40,858 bases of DNA, from contig NZ_JBHLWI010000049.1 in the NCBI RefSeq assembly GCF_042432905.1, forward strand, positions 1 to 40,858, in the 5' to 3' direction. Origin of the DNA: Fontibacter flavus (GTDB lineage Bacteria > Bacteroidota > Bacteroidia > Cytophagales > Cyclobacteriaceae). The position numbers were made by a program, and so were the translations under genes. The notes beneath the pieces are model-generated. The model made no database searches. It saw nothing but the letters and a program-made list of their open reading frames with translations, and was not told where the DNA came from. Below, one piece after another: positions 1 through 7,118 of the stretch (positions within the stretch are counted from its first letter, which is position 1; every line of letters begins with the position of its first letter).

Positions 1-37
1 TATAAGGTTCAGGTTTCAATAATCACTTTTCCTAGAT

Positions 38-157
38 GTCCCACCTCTTCCCATCCTGATCCGCGGTGGCGTATAAGCCCTGCAGCGCCGATGGTACCGG
101 TGCGCCGTGGCGCATGGGAGAGTAGACTGTCCCGGGCATCGGGATCGCCGCCACATT
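38..157 (+). rRNA. 5S rRNA-like sequence, divergent or broken copy
   Basis: Three stretches match the conserved core of bacterial 5S rRNA in the right order: CCCACCTCTTCCCATCC near 40-55, AAGCCCTGCAGCGCCGATGG at 75-94, and TGGGAGAGTAG near 115-125. The rest does not fit a normal 5S molecule. The usual CGAACAGAGAAG arm is replaced by a GC-rich stretch (59-72). There is an extra hairpin, TCCCG..CGGGA, at about 130-144. No 5' strand upstream of 38 pairs with the GCCGCC at the 3' end, so helix I is missing. It is followed by an rRNA-operon-style terminator. I read it as a degenerate or rearranged 5S copy, or as an assembly artefact close to the window edge. The exact ends are uncertain. Confidence 0.55.
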
Positions 158-163
158 ATTAAG

Positions 164-190
164 ATCCTCAGGAGAAATCCTGGGGATTTT
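164..190 (+). terminator. Rho-independent terminator after the 5S-like segment
   Basis: A 10-bp stem, ATCCTCAGGA with TCCTGGGGAT (one G-T wobble), closes on a GAAA tetraloop and is followed by TTT. Its position just after the 5S-like sequence suits the end of an rRNA operon. Confidence 0.75.
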
Positions 191-203
191 GTGTTTATAG
201 GAG

Positions 204-252
204 AAACTAGAGATTAGAAACAAGAGGCAAGAAACAAGAAACAAGAGGTGAA
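204..252. repeat. Degenerate 7-bp tandem repeat
   Basis: Seven consecutive heptamers are in register: AAACTAG, AGATTAG, AAACAAG, AGGCAAG, AAACAAG, AAACAAG and AGGTGAA. The array lies between the rRNA-type terminator and the left end of the IS element. It has no reading frame of interest. It could be a slippage-prone intergenic repeat or the target region of the insertion. Confidence 0.7.
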
Positions 253-277
253 TGTCATGTCCTAAAATAGCTTGACA
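252..277 (+). repeat. IS3 left terminal inverted repeat
   Basis: The inner 20 bp (258-277) read TGTCCTAAAATAGCTTGACA and match the reverse complement of the right end with three mismatches. The outer six bases extend the match with one more mismatch. Confidence 0.75.
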
Positions 278-306
278 GTAATAAGTCAAACTATAAAGGA
301 AAAAAG

Positions 307-1563
307 ATGACAAAAAGTGTTCGAGAAATCAAACGGTACAGTATTAGCTTTAAGAGGCATGTAGTAGAGGAGTTGGAAAATGGCAGCTCCTATTCGGAAC
401 TTCAAAAGAAGTATGATATCAGAGGAGCTGAGACGATCCAGAAATGGGTTCGTTCCTTTGGTAGGGATCATTTGTTGAATAAAACAGTCAGGATAGAAAC
501 AGTGGACGAAAAGAGAAGACTTAAGGAACTTGAAGAAGAAAACAAAAGGCTTAAATCGGCTTTAGCTGATTCTGTTGTAGCAAACCATATGTTGGAAACA
601 CTGATCAAAGTTGCCAATGAAGAGTATAAAACGGATTTAAAAAAAAAACTTTGGCAACGGTCTGTCTCCCAGAGGAAAAAAGGGTTGAGTTTGGTGTCAT
701 GCTGCTCTTATTTTGGATACAGCAGGTCGGCGTATTATGACTGGTCAAAAAGGATGCACAGGGAGGAAGTTGAGTATGGTTTTGTGTTGGACTTGGTTCG
801 AGAGCACAGAGTTATTCACCCTAGGATTGGTGTGAAGAAGCTTTACAGGATAATCGGGCCTGACTTGGATAGGTTAGGTATTAAGATGGGTAGGGACAAG
901 CTCTTTTCACTACTGCGTTCAGAGGGATTACTGGTTAAGCAAAGCCGTAAATATGTTGTTACTACACAGTCATTTGTGCGGTATAGCCAGTATGAAGACC
1001 TGTTCAATGGCAAACAATGGAGCGGTGTTGATCAAGCCTGGGTTGCTGATATTACGTATATTCGAGTAGGTGACTCGTTTAGATACCTGTTTCTGATAAC
1101 AGATGCATACAGCAGAAAAATAGTTGGCTGGCATTTAGGAAACACATTGGAATCAAAATGGGCTATTGAAGCACTTAAAATGGCTATTGGTCAATGTGTT
1201 GAATCCAGAGGTCTTATTCATCATTCAGACAGGGGCTTCCAATATTGCAGTAAATCCTACACAGAACTCCTGAAAAAGTCAGGGATTAAATCAAGTATGG
1301 GCGAAGCAGGGAACTGCTATGATAATGCAATGGCAGAGAGAGTTAACGGGATTCTAAAGAACGAATACCTCTTAAATAGATGCTTTGGTAGCTTACAAGA
1401 AGCATATGGAGCTGTAAAGCATGTGGTATGGGCTTATAATGAAAAACGACCGCATATGTCTTTAGAAATGGAGGTGCCAGATAAAGTTCATAAGAATTTA
1501 TCAGTGTTTTCATCTCTCAAACGCAAAGATAGCCCAAGACAGAAACCTGTCAAGGCTATATGA
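307..1563 (+). CDS. IS3-family transposase, OrfA and OrfB in one frame
   Basis: This 418-residue transposase carries out cut/copy transposition of the surrounding element. Residues 1-55 form a helix-turn-helix of the IS3 OrfA type, followed by a leucine-rich coiled coil (about 68-105). Residues 115-215 are the OrfB N-terminal region. The integrase core (about 240-400) has the catalytic triad D248 (in WVADITYI), D308 (in HHSDRGFQY) and E344 (in AMAERVNG), with 35 residues between the second Asp and the Glu. Most IS3 elements keep orfA and orfB in different frames joined by -1 frameshifting. Here they are continuous, and a run of ten A bases (639-648, codons 111-114) lies exactly at the junction. 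The coding sequence looks intact and the element may be active. Confidence 0.93.
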   Translation: MTKSVREIKRYSISFKRHVVEELENGSSYSELQKKYDIRGAETIQKWVRSFGRDHLLNKTVRIETVDEKRRLKELEEENKRLKSALADSVVANHMLETLIKVANEEYKTDLKKKLWQRSVSQRKKGLSLVSCCSYFGYSRSAYYDWSKRMHREEVEYGFVLDLVREHRVIHPRIGVKKLYRIIGPDLDRLGIKMGRDKLFSLLRSEGLLVKQSRKYVVTTQSFVRYSQYEDLFNGKQWSGVDQAWVADITYIRVGDSFRYLFLITDAYSRKIVGWHLGNTLESKWAIEALKMAIGQCVESRGLIHHSDRGFQYCSKSYTELLKKSGIKSSMGEAGNCYDNAMAERVNGILKNEYLLNRCFGSLQEAYGAVKHVVWAYNEKRPHMSLEMEVPDKVHKNLSVFSSLKRKDSPRQKPVKAI

Positions 1564-1606
1564 ACGTCGCTACGCGCCGGCCTTGACAGGTCTCCTTACT
1601 TGGGCT
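1531..1606 (+). other. Long two-part hairpin at the 3' end of the transposase gene
   Basis: Two nested inverted repeats fold the end of the transposase gene. The outer stem pairs AGCCCAAG (1531-1538) with CTTGGGCT (1599-1606). The inner stem pairs ACCTGTCAAGGC (1545-1556) with GCCTTGACAGGT (1580-1591), 12 bp and perfect. The stop codon (1561-1563) lies in the loop. No T-run follows, so this is not a standard intrinsic terminator. It may protect the mRNA 3' end or block read-through into the element. Confidence 0.7.
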
Positions 1607-1655
1607 AAAGGGCATTTAAGAGGATTGAAAACAAAAGAAAAACAATGGAAAAAAG

Positions 1656-1681
1656 TGTCAAGTAATTTCAGGACAGGACAT
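1656..1681 (-). repeat. IS3 right terminal inverted repeat
   Basis: The inner 20 bp (1656-1675) read TGTCAAGTAATTTCAGGACA, the imperfect inverse of the left end. GGACAT follows and matches the left outer bases except at one position. Confidence 0.75.
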
Positions 1682-1837
1682 GGACAAAAGCTTACCTGCC
1701 TTCAGGTAGGATACAAGACTCTCAGAATTAAAACCCGCAATCCTAACCAAGGAATTTTTGATTTTGAACGTTACTGTTCTTGGTACATTGTACATGGTAC
1801 ATTGTTTCAACTTGTCCGCCCAGGCGGAAAGTATTTG

Positions 1838-2695
1838 TCACCAAATAATTTCAGCCATTACGGGGAAATGATCAGAAGGGTATTTCATACCATAATTATC
1901 TGTTAATATTCCATGACGGACTACTTTGATTTTTGGGCTTACAAAAATATGATCAATAATGCCTTCAGGAAGTTTTCCCCAATTGTAAGCATTGAATGTG
2001 CCCTGATTGCCGATGCTTGGTATCTGACTGATTAGCCTGCTATCTTTAAAATCCGAATTCTTAATGACCGTCAAATAAGCAGGGTTATCCGGTGTGACAT
2101 TGAAGTCACCCATGAAAATTACAGGAAGCCCGGCTTTATTGATGCTTTTGATTTTTTGCAAAACCAATAAACTGCTTTGCTCTCTGGCCTCTTGACCTAT
2201 GTGGTCATAATGGACATTAAAGACATAAAATTGTTTTTTTCCTTTTTTAGTCCTGAATTTACCCCATGTACATACACGGTTCAAGGCAGCATCCCATCCT
2301 TTGGAAGGTGCATCAGGGGTTTCCGAAAGCCAAAATGTTCCTTCCTCTAAAACCTCTAATTTTTCAGGGTTATACAATACAGCAGAAAACTCTCCTTCTT
2401 TGCCCCCTTTATCCCTTCCCACACCAATATAAGGAAAACCTAAATTGGCTTTCATTTCTTCCAGTTGATGATAGAGGCCTTCTTGGGTGCCTATGATATC
2501 CATTTGATGGAATTTGATTTGATTGATCAAATGTACTGACCGGTCTTTCCATAAGTTTCCATGATCATTCGGATTGTCAAACCGAATATTATATGTGGCC
2601 ACCTGTAAATTCTGTGCTGATGCAATATTTATTACTGGTAGGCTTAATAAAATTAAGATAATGAAAAACAATACGGTAAATTTAAATTTCTTCAT
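1838..2695 (-). CDS. Secreted endonuclease/exonuclease/phosphatase-family hydrolase
   Basis: A 285-residue protein with a signal peptide (residues 1-27, ending at ASAQ), so it is probably periplasmic or exported. The rest is a full endonuclease/exonuclease/phosphatase fold. Visible metal and phosphate-binding motifs are N36 in TYNIRFD, E72 in TQEG, the NVHYDH motif (160-165), MGDFNVTP with D197 and N199, and SDHFPV near the C-terminus (D275, H276). The family cleaves phosphodiester bonds in nucleic acids, sugar phosphates or sphingolipids; the substrate cannot be told from sequence. It is a single gene transcribed towards the IS element. A short inverted repeat (1815-1828) lies 10-23 bases past its stop but lacks a T-run. 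The IS insertion has left the gene intact. Confidence 0.85.
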   Translation of the reverse strand: MKKFKFTVLFFIILILLSLPVINIASAQNLQVATYNIRFDNPNDHGNLWKDRSVHLINQIKFHQMDIIGTQEGLYHQLEEMKANLGFPYIGVGRDKGGKEGEFSAVLYNPEKLEVLEEGTFWLSETPDAPSKGWDAALNRVCTWGKFRTKKGKKQFYVFNVHYDHIGQEAREQSSLLVLQKIKSINKAGLPVIFMGDFNVTPDNPAYLTVIKNSDFKDSRLISQIPSIGNQGTFNAYNWGKLPEGIIDHIFVSPKIKVVRHGILTDNYGMKYPSDHFPVMAEIIW

Positions 2696-2789
2696 GCTTG
2701 ATAGTCTTTTGAGTTGTTTAATTTAGCAAAATAGAAACAAGGATTCCCAACCGTTTGGATAAAGGTATTGTTATCAATATAAAAATTAC

Positions 2790-3680
2790 ATGAAGACTAT
2801 AGACCCAAAGGAAGTCAGCACAGCACAATTACACAGTTATCTCTTAGGAGCCATAGCACCTAGACCAATAGCTTTTGCAAGCACCATAGATAGTAAAGGA
2901 AATGTTAATCTGAGCCCTTTCAGCTTTTTCAATGTGTTTGGATCCAATCCGCCTATTTTGGTCTTTTCTCCATCCAGGAGGGTAAGAGATAATACTACTA
3001 AACATAGTTTGGATAATGTCAAAGAAATTCCCGAAGTTGTGATCAATATTGTCAATTATGCAATGGTTGAGCAAATGTCTTTGGCCAGTACAGAATATGA
3101 AAAAGGCGTCAATGAATTTGTCAAATCAGGTTTTACCGAAGCTCCCTCTTTGACAGTGACCCCTCCAAGAGTCAAAGAATCGCCGGTGGCATTTGAATGT
3201 AAGGTCAGGGAAGTTATTCCTGTAGGTGATGGAGGTGGTTCAGCTAACCTTGTTATCTGTGAGGTAGTCATGATTTATATAAATGATGCTATCCTAGGAG
3301 AAAATGGGCAAATAGATCCATTTAAATTGGATGCAGTCGCCAGAATGGGAGGAGATTGGTATTGCCGGGCAAATGGTAATTCTCTCTTTGAAATAGTCAA
3401 GCCAATCCGTAACAAAGGAATCGGAGTGGACAGTATTCCTGAGGCAATCCGATTTAGCTCTGTTCTTTCCGGAAATAACCTTGGGAGATTGGGTAACGTA
3501 GAGAGCCTCCCTACCCAAGAGGAAATTGCTGATTTCGGAAATGACCCAAGAATTGTTGAAATGAAACAGCGCTTTATCCATGATCCAGAAAGTTTTGTTT
3601 TTCACCTTCATGAATATGCCAAGGAAATACTCGAACAAGGCAATGTGGAAACTGCCTGGAAAATACTACTTCAAGCTTAA
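2790..3680 (+). CDS. Flavin reductase-like FMN-binding protein
   Basis: A 296-residue cytoplasmic protein of the flavin reductase-like (DIM6/NTAB) split-barrel family. The N-terminal part carries the family signature: GAIAPRPIAFAST (about residues 21-33), the SPFSFFN segment (about 42-48), and the FSPSRR / IVNYAM region around 60-90. Members bind FMN and either reduce it with NAD(P)H for a partner oxygenase or act as flavoproteins of unknown substrate. The C-terminal 90 residues extend beyond the core domain, as in longer family members in Bacteroidota. It is divergent from the upstream hydrolase gene and convergent with sppA. No partner oxygenase is nearby, so the reaction is unassigned. Confidence 0.8.
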   Translation: MKTIDPKEVSTAQLHSYLLGAIAPRPIAFASTIDSKGNVNLSPFSFFNVFGSNPPILVFSPSRRVRDNTTKHSLDNVKEIPEVVINIVNYAMVEQMSLASTEYEKGVNEFVKSGFTEAPSLTVTPPRVKESPVAFECKVREVIPVGDGGGSANLVICEVVMIYINDAILGENGQIDPFKLDAVARMGGDWYCRANGNSLFEIVKPIRNKGIGVDSIPEAIRFSSVLSGNNLGRLGNVESLPTQEEIADFGNDPRIVEMKQRFIHDPESFVFHLHEYAKEILEQGNVETAWKILLQA

Positions 3681-3744
3681 CCGTTGACTTGATCAAACAA
3701 TCCTATTCAAAAAAAAGAGAGACTTCATTTGCTTCTTTTAAAGG

Positions 3745-3782
3745 AAAAGAGTCCGTTACATGATAGTGACGGACTCTTTTTT
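3745..3782. terminator. Bidirectional terminator between the flavin reductase and sppA
   Basis: AAAAGAGTCCGT (3745-3756) pairs with ACGGACTCTTTT (3769-3780), with T-runs in both orientations. It lies between two convergent genes and can serve both. Confidence 0.85.
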
Positions 3783-3820
3783 CTACAAGGCGGCAAGTAT
3801 ACTTGATGCCAGAGTTTGAT

Positions 3821-5581
3821 TTATTGGATATGAAGATCATAAGGCATCCTTACCATCATGCCTTCATATTTTTTAACATTTTCCAGCTGTTGATAGATAG
3901 GATAGAAAGATCCCAGCTTTTGTCTTTGATAAAAGGTTTGAACTTCATTGGTCAACTGACTCATGAATCTTTCAAACCAAGGCCTGATTTCAGGATAATA
4001 AACCACTCTATAATCATCGGCAATTCCTGCTTTTTCGGCAGCAATATTTATGGCATCATCCAAGCCTCCCAATACATCAACCAGGCCGTTTTCCAAAGCC
4101 TGACTACCTGTCCAAACCCTTCCTGAAGCAACTTTCATTACCTCTTCTTTTTCCATATGACGGCCATCTGCTACCCGGGTCAGGAAAATATCATAACCTT
4201 CTTCTATTTGGTTCTGGAAAATACTTCTCTCCATTTCAGAAATTTTCCGGGTAGGGGTAAGGAAGTCCGAAAACTCACCAGTTTTGACTACATCAGTAGT
4301 AATGCCAAGTTTGTTATTGAGCAATCCTTGGGCATTGAACCAAAGGGCGAAAATCCCAATAGAGCCTGTTATGGTATTTGGTTGGGCAACGATTGTATCT
4401 GATGCAGCTGCGATGTAATACCCACCTGAAGCAGCAACTTCACCCATGGAGGCAATAACAGGTTTTTCTTTTCTGGTTTTCTCCAGTTCTCTCCAGATAA
4501 CCTCTGAAGCTAAGGCTGATCCTCCAGGTGAATTTATCCTGAGGACGATAGCCTTTACATTTTCGTTATTTCTAGCCTTTTTGATTTCTTCCTGAAATCT
4601 TTCAGAAGCGATGATACCTTCAGCATTTCCGCTCATGATTTCTCCTTCGGCTATGATAACTGCAACCCTGTTTTTTGAAGATTTCTTTTTAGAGGAAATC
4701 ACTTTATTGATTCTGCTCACATTGATGGTATTGATTTTATCATCTTCCTCCAAACCAAGTTTTTGTTTCATTAGATCAATGACCTGATCTTCATACCACC
4801 GGTCATCAATCATATTCAATTCCACAGCATCATCTAGGCGTCTCACGAGCATTTGGGAACTGATTTCCTTGATTTTATCAAGTTCAATGCCTCTGCTTTC
4901 TGCAATTTCTTGAAGTGCGTAATTGTTTAAGTCGTTGAGAAAGGATTCTGTTTGTAGCCTGTTTTCATCGCTCATTTTATCCAATAAAAAAGGCTCCACA
5001 GCACTTTTAAACTCTCCAACCCTAAAAACTTCAGGTTGGATTTCCAATTTTTGGAACAAACCTTTGAAGAAAACTATTTCCGAAGCCAGGCCATTGAATT
5101 CCATCAACCCTGATGGATTGACATATATTTCATCAGCAGCAGAACTCAGGTAATATCCATTTTCAGTGTAGTATTCTCCATAACTAATGATGAATTTTCC
5201 TGATTCCTTAAAGTCTATCAGTTCATCTCTCAATTCTTTCATGCCTGCTTGACCGGCAATGAAAGTCCCAGCTTTAAGGAAAATTCCTTTTACTTCATCT
5301 TTTTCTTTGGCGATTCTGATGGCATTTTTCAAGCTTGTCAGCCCGACAGTAGAAGTGCCTCCAAAAACATTCAGTGAAGAAAAGTCAGGCTCATCATCAT
5401 TACTTCTTTCCACCAGAACCCTTCCTTCCAAGTTCATGACCAAGACTGTATTTTCTTTGATTTTGACTTCATCTTCTGATGATGAAATTACGGCTATAAT
5501 TCCAGCAAAAATGAAAAAACTCATCACTGAAAAGACCAAAAGGCCGACTATTACTGCTAAAACATTTCCAAGAAATCGCAT
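3821..5581 (-). CDS. sppA: Signal peptide peptidase SppA, 67-kDa type
   Basis: This inner-membrane serine protease degrades cleaved signal peptides. At 586 residues it has the length of the duplicated, E. coli-like SppA. An N-terminal membrane segment (about residues 8-32) is followed by two tandem S49 domains. The catalytic lysine is K192 in the first domain (VGEFKSAVEPF). The nucleophile is S385 in the second (EVAASGGYYIA), preceded by the RINSPGGSALASE segment (about 348-360). Both are present, so the enzyme should be active. It is a single gene whose start lies 72 bp from the divergent folK. The convergent neighbour downstream is separated by a strong terminator. Confidence 0.95.
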   Translation of the reverse strand: MRFLGNVLAVIVGLLVFSVMSFFIFAGIIAVISSSEDEVKIKENTVLVMNLEGRVLVERSNDDEPDFSSLNVFGGTSTVGLTSLKNAIRIAKEKDEVKGIFLKAGTFIAGQAGMKELRDELIDFKESGKFIISYGEYYTENGYYLSSAADEIYVNPSGLMEFNGLASEIVFFKGLFQKLEIQPEVFRVGEFKSAVEPFLLDKMSDENRLQTESFLNDLNNYALQEIAESRGIELDKIKEISSQMLVRRLDDAVELNMIDDRWYEDQVIDLMKQKLGLEEDDKINTINVSRINKVISSKKKSSKNRVAVIIAEGEIMSGNAEGIIASERFQEEIKKARNNENVKAIVLRINSPGGSALASEVIWRELEKTRKEKPVIASMGEVAASGGYYIAAASDTIVAQPNTITGSIGIFALWFNAQGLLNNKLGITTDVVKTGEFSDFLTPTRKISEMERSIFQNQIEEGYDIFLTRVADGRHMEKEEVMKVASGRVWTGSQALENGLVDVLGGLDDAINIAAEKAGIADDYRVVYYPEIRPWFERFMSQLTNEVQTFYQRQKLGSFYPIYQQLENVKKYEGMMVRMPYDLHIQ

Positions 5582-5598
5582 ATTCTTTTTTTATTTAT

Positions 5599-5631
5599 TT
5601 GGCTAAAATAATCCTTTTTTATTTAAGTTTG
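5599..5631 (+). promoter_or_regulatory. Candidate promoter for folK
   Basis: A TAAGTTTG box (5624-5631) matches the Bacteroidota -7 consensus TAnnTTTG and is preceded by TTG at 5599-5601. The 22-bp spacer is longer than the usual 19-20, so this is tentative. It lies 22 bp before the folK start. Confidence 0.4.
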
Positions 5632-5653
5632 ACATGATTCATTTAACTGAGAA

Positions 5654-6148
5654 ATGGAAAAATTAGTTTTGATTATTGGTGGGAATCTTGGAAAAAGGGA
5701 GTTGTTGTTGTCTCAAGCCAATAATTTGCTTATTGAAAATTTCGGAAGTCCTGAGCTGAAATCAAAAGTGTATGAGACAGAAGCATGGGGAGGAAAGTCC
5801 AAAGGGGCATATCTAAACCAAGTGTTGGTGTTCAGAACTGATTTAGAACCAATGGAGGTTTTGAAGAAGACCCAGAAAGTTGAGAACTTATTAGGGAGAC
5901 ATCGTGAAGTGAAATGGGGTGATAGGACCATGGATATTGATATCCTCTATTATGGAGACTTGGTGATTAATTTTCCTGAAATTCAGATTCCCCATCCTTT
6001 CATTTCTAAAAGGAGATTTGTATTGGAACCTTTAGCTGAGGTTTTGCCTGATTTCATTCACCCATTACTCAAAATGACCAATGCTGAACTCCTGCTTGAC
6101 AGCACAGATGAATCTCAGGTTTATGTCTATGAAAAAAGCCCGGAATAA
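5654..6148 (+). CDS. folK: 6-hydroxymethyl-dihydropterin pyrophosphokinase (HPPK)
   Basis: This enzyme transfers pyrophosphate from ATP to 6-hydroxymethyl-7,8-dihydropterin, the step before dihydropteroate synthase in folate synthesis. At 164 residues it is the normal size for a single-domain HPPK. Signature elements are the N-terminal GGNLGKR (9-15), YETEAWGG (40-47), and the HPPK motif WGDRTMDIDIL (88-98), whose D94 and D96 bind magnesium. IPHPFISKRRFVLEPLAE (112-129) follows. No folP or folB is adjacent. The gene is divergent from sppA and convergent with fabD, whose stop codon is 14 bp away. Confidence 0.95.
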   Translation: MEKLVLIIGGNLGKRELLLSQANNLLIENFGSPELKSKVYETEAWGGKSKGAYLNQVLVFRTDLEPMEVLKKTQKVENLLGRHREVKWGDRTMDIDILYYGDLVINFPEIQIPHPFISKRRFVLEPLAEVLPDFIHPLLKMTNAELLLDSTDESQVYVYEKSPE

Positions 6149-6157
6149 TCCAGGCTT
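6136..6157. terminator. Hairpin between convergent folK and fabD
   Basis: AAGCC-c-GGA / TCC-a-GGCTT forms an interrupted 8-bp stem around an ATAA loop, with an A-run before it. The folK stop codon is inside the hairpin. It probably ends fabD transcription, reading T-rich on the minus strand, and may also serve folK. Confidence 0.6.
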
Positions 6158-6162
6158 CTACA

Positions 6163-7041
6163 TTATATACTGGAGACTTCAGCCTCTTTGTGAATTTTTT
6201 TCACTAAACCTTGAAGAACTTTTCCAGGTCCGCATTCAATAAATTGACCTGCACCATCAGCTACCATTTGCTGTACGGATTGTGTCCACTTCACTGGGGC
6301 AGTTAACTGGGAAATCAGATTCTTTTTGATTTCTGTCACATCGCTGACGCCTGTAGTGCTGACATTTTGGTAAACAGGACAAGAAGGGGTATGGAAAGTT
6401 GTTCCTTCTATGGCCTTTTGGAGTTTTTCTCTTGCCGGCTCCATTAAAGGAGAATGGAATGCTCCTCCAACAGGTAATGGAAGAGCTCTCTTTGCTCCAG
6501 CTTCTTTCATTTTTTCGCATGCGATTTCAATTCCTTTATTGGTTCCTGAAATCACTAATTGCCCTGGGCAATTGTAATTGGCAGGAACTACAATTTCTTC
6601 AGAAATTGATGCACAGATCTCTTCCACCTTTTCATCATCTAATCCTAGGATGGCAGCCATGCCGGATGGATTGATTTCACAGGCTTCCTGCATTGCTAAT
6701 GCCCTTTGATAAACAAGTTTCAAACCATCTTCAAAAGCTAATGTCCTATTAGCTACCAATGCGGAAAACTCACCTAAGGAATGACCTGCAACCATATCAG
6801 GATTGAAATCCGGAGATGTTTTGGCTAAAATGACGGAATGCAAAAAAATGGCGGGTTGGGTTACTTTTGTTTGTTTGAGTTCTTCATCAGAACCTTCAAA
6901 CATAATATCTGATATCCTGAAACCCAGAATTTCATTTGCTTTTTCAAACAAATCTCTGGCTTCACTATTGTTTTCGTACAAATCTTTACCCATTCCGGAG
7001 AATTGGGCTCCCTGTCCCGGGAAAACATATGCTTTTTTCAT
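6163..7041 (-). CDS. fabD: Malonyl-CoA:ACP transacylase
   Basis: Loads malonyl groups from CoA onto acyl carrier protein, feeding fatty-acid chain elongation in the cytoplasm. At 292 residues it has typical length. It starts with the FabD N-terminus YVFPGQGAQFSGMG. The nucleophile is S88 in GHSLGEFSAL, R113 in YQRALAMQ is the malonate-binding arginine, and H196 in GGAFHSPLM is the catalytic histidine. Near the C-terminus, FIECGPGKVLQGL completes the family pattern. The gene is monocistronic by context: a terminator separates it from the upstream carbonic anhydrase gene, and folK is convergent downstream. Confidence 0.97.
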   Translation of the reverse strand: MKKAYVFPGQGAQFSGMGKDLYENNSEARDLFEKANEILGFRISDIMFEGSDEELKQTKVTQPAIFLHSVILAKTSPDFNPDMVAGHSLGEFSALVANRTLAFEDGLKLVYQRALAMQEACEINPSGMAAILGLDDEKVEEICASISEEIVVPANYNCPGQLVISGTNKGIEIACEKMKEAGAKRALPLPVGGAFHSPLMEPAREKLQKAIEGTTFHTPSCPVYQNVSTTGVSDVTEIKKNLISQLTAPVKWTQSVQQMVADGAGQFIECGPGKVLQGLVKKIHKEAEVSSI

Positions 7042-7062
7042 TATTTAAGAATTTGTGAGTTG

Positions 7063-7070
7063 CAAATATA
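7063..7070 (-). promoter_or_regulatory. Candidate -7 box for fabD
   Basis: Read on the minus strand, TATATTTG matches TAnnTTTG and lies 21 bp before the fabD start. No clear TTG is found at the -33 spacing; TTC is closest. Confidence 0.4.
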
Positions 7071-7072
7071 TC

Positions 7073-7100
7073 AAAAAAAGAGGCCCTCAGGAAGGCCTCT
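7073..7100 (-). terminator. Terminator of the carbonic anhydrase gene
   Basis: On the minus strand AGAGGCC (7100-7094) pairs with GGCCTCT (7085-7079) and is followed by a run of T (7078-7073). It lies 18 bp past the carbonic anhydrase stop and just upstream of the fabD promoter. Confidence 0.85.
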
Positions 7101-7118
7101 AATATCAATTTGTCTCTA

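Larger units (their letters stand above)
252..1681 (+). mobile_element. IS3-family insertion sequence, complete
   Basis: The element of about 1430 bp is bounded by imperfect terminal inverted repeats. Positions 252-277 and the reverse complement of 1656-1681 agree at 22 of 26 positions; the inner 20 bp agree at 17. Between them lies one intact transposase gene (307-1563). Size, repeat length and a D-D-35-E transposase with an N-terminal helix-turn-helix all fit the IS3 family. I find no convincing target-site duplication: the left flank ends GGTGA and the right flank begins GGACA. The element may therefore be old, or its flanks may have been rearranged. It sits about 60 bp downstream of the 5S-like terminator. 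Confidence 0.85.

Noticed and set aside
32..313. Minus-strand open frame of 93 codons over the 5S-like segment
   Set aside because: It is antisense to conserved 5S blocks and the terminator. The hydrophobic N-terminus comes from the A-rich heptamer repeat.
252..1681. Target-site duplication of the IS
   Set aside because: I compared 3-5 bp on each side (GGTGA and GGACA) and shifted the ends by a few bases. No convincing direct repeat appears.
1815..1828. TCCGCC/GGCGGA inverted repeat as a terminator
   Set aside because: The loop is only 2-4 bases and there is no T-run on the minus strand where it would be needed.
1583..1906. Open frame of 107 codons after the transposase gene
   Set aside because: It begins inside the transposase-end hairpin, crosses the IS right end and runs antisense into the phosphoesterase gene. 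It has no family-like features.
3803..4126. Plus-strand open frame of 107 codons within sppA
   Set aside because: It is antisense to the well-supported sppA C-terminus.
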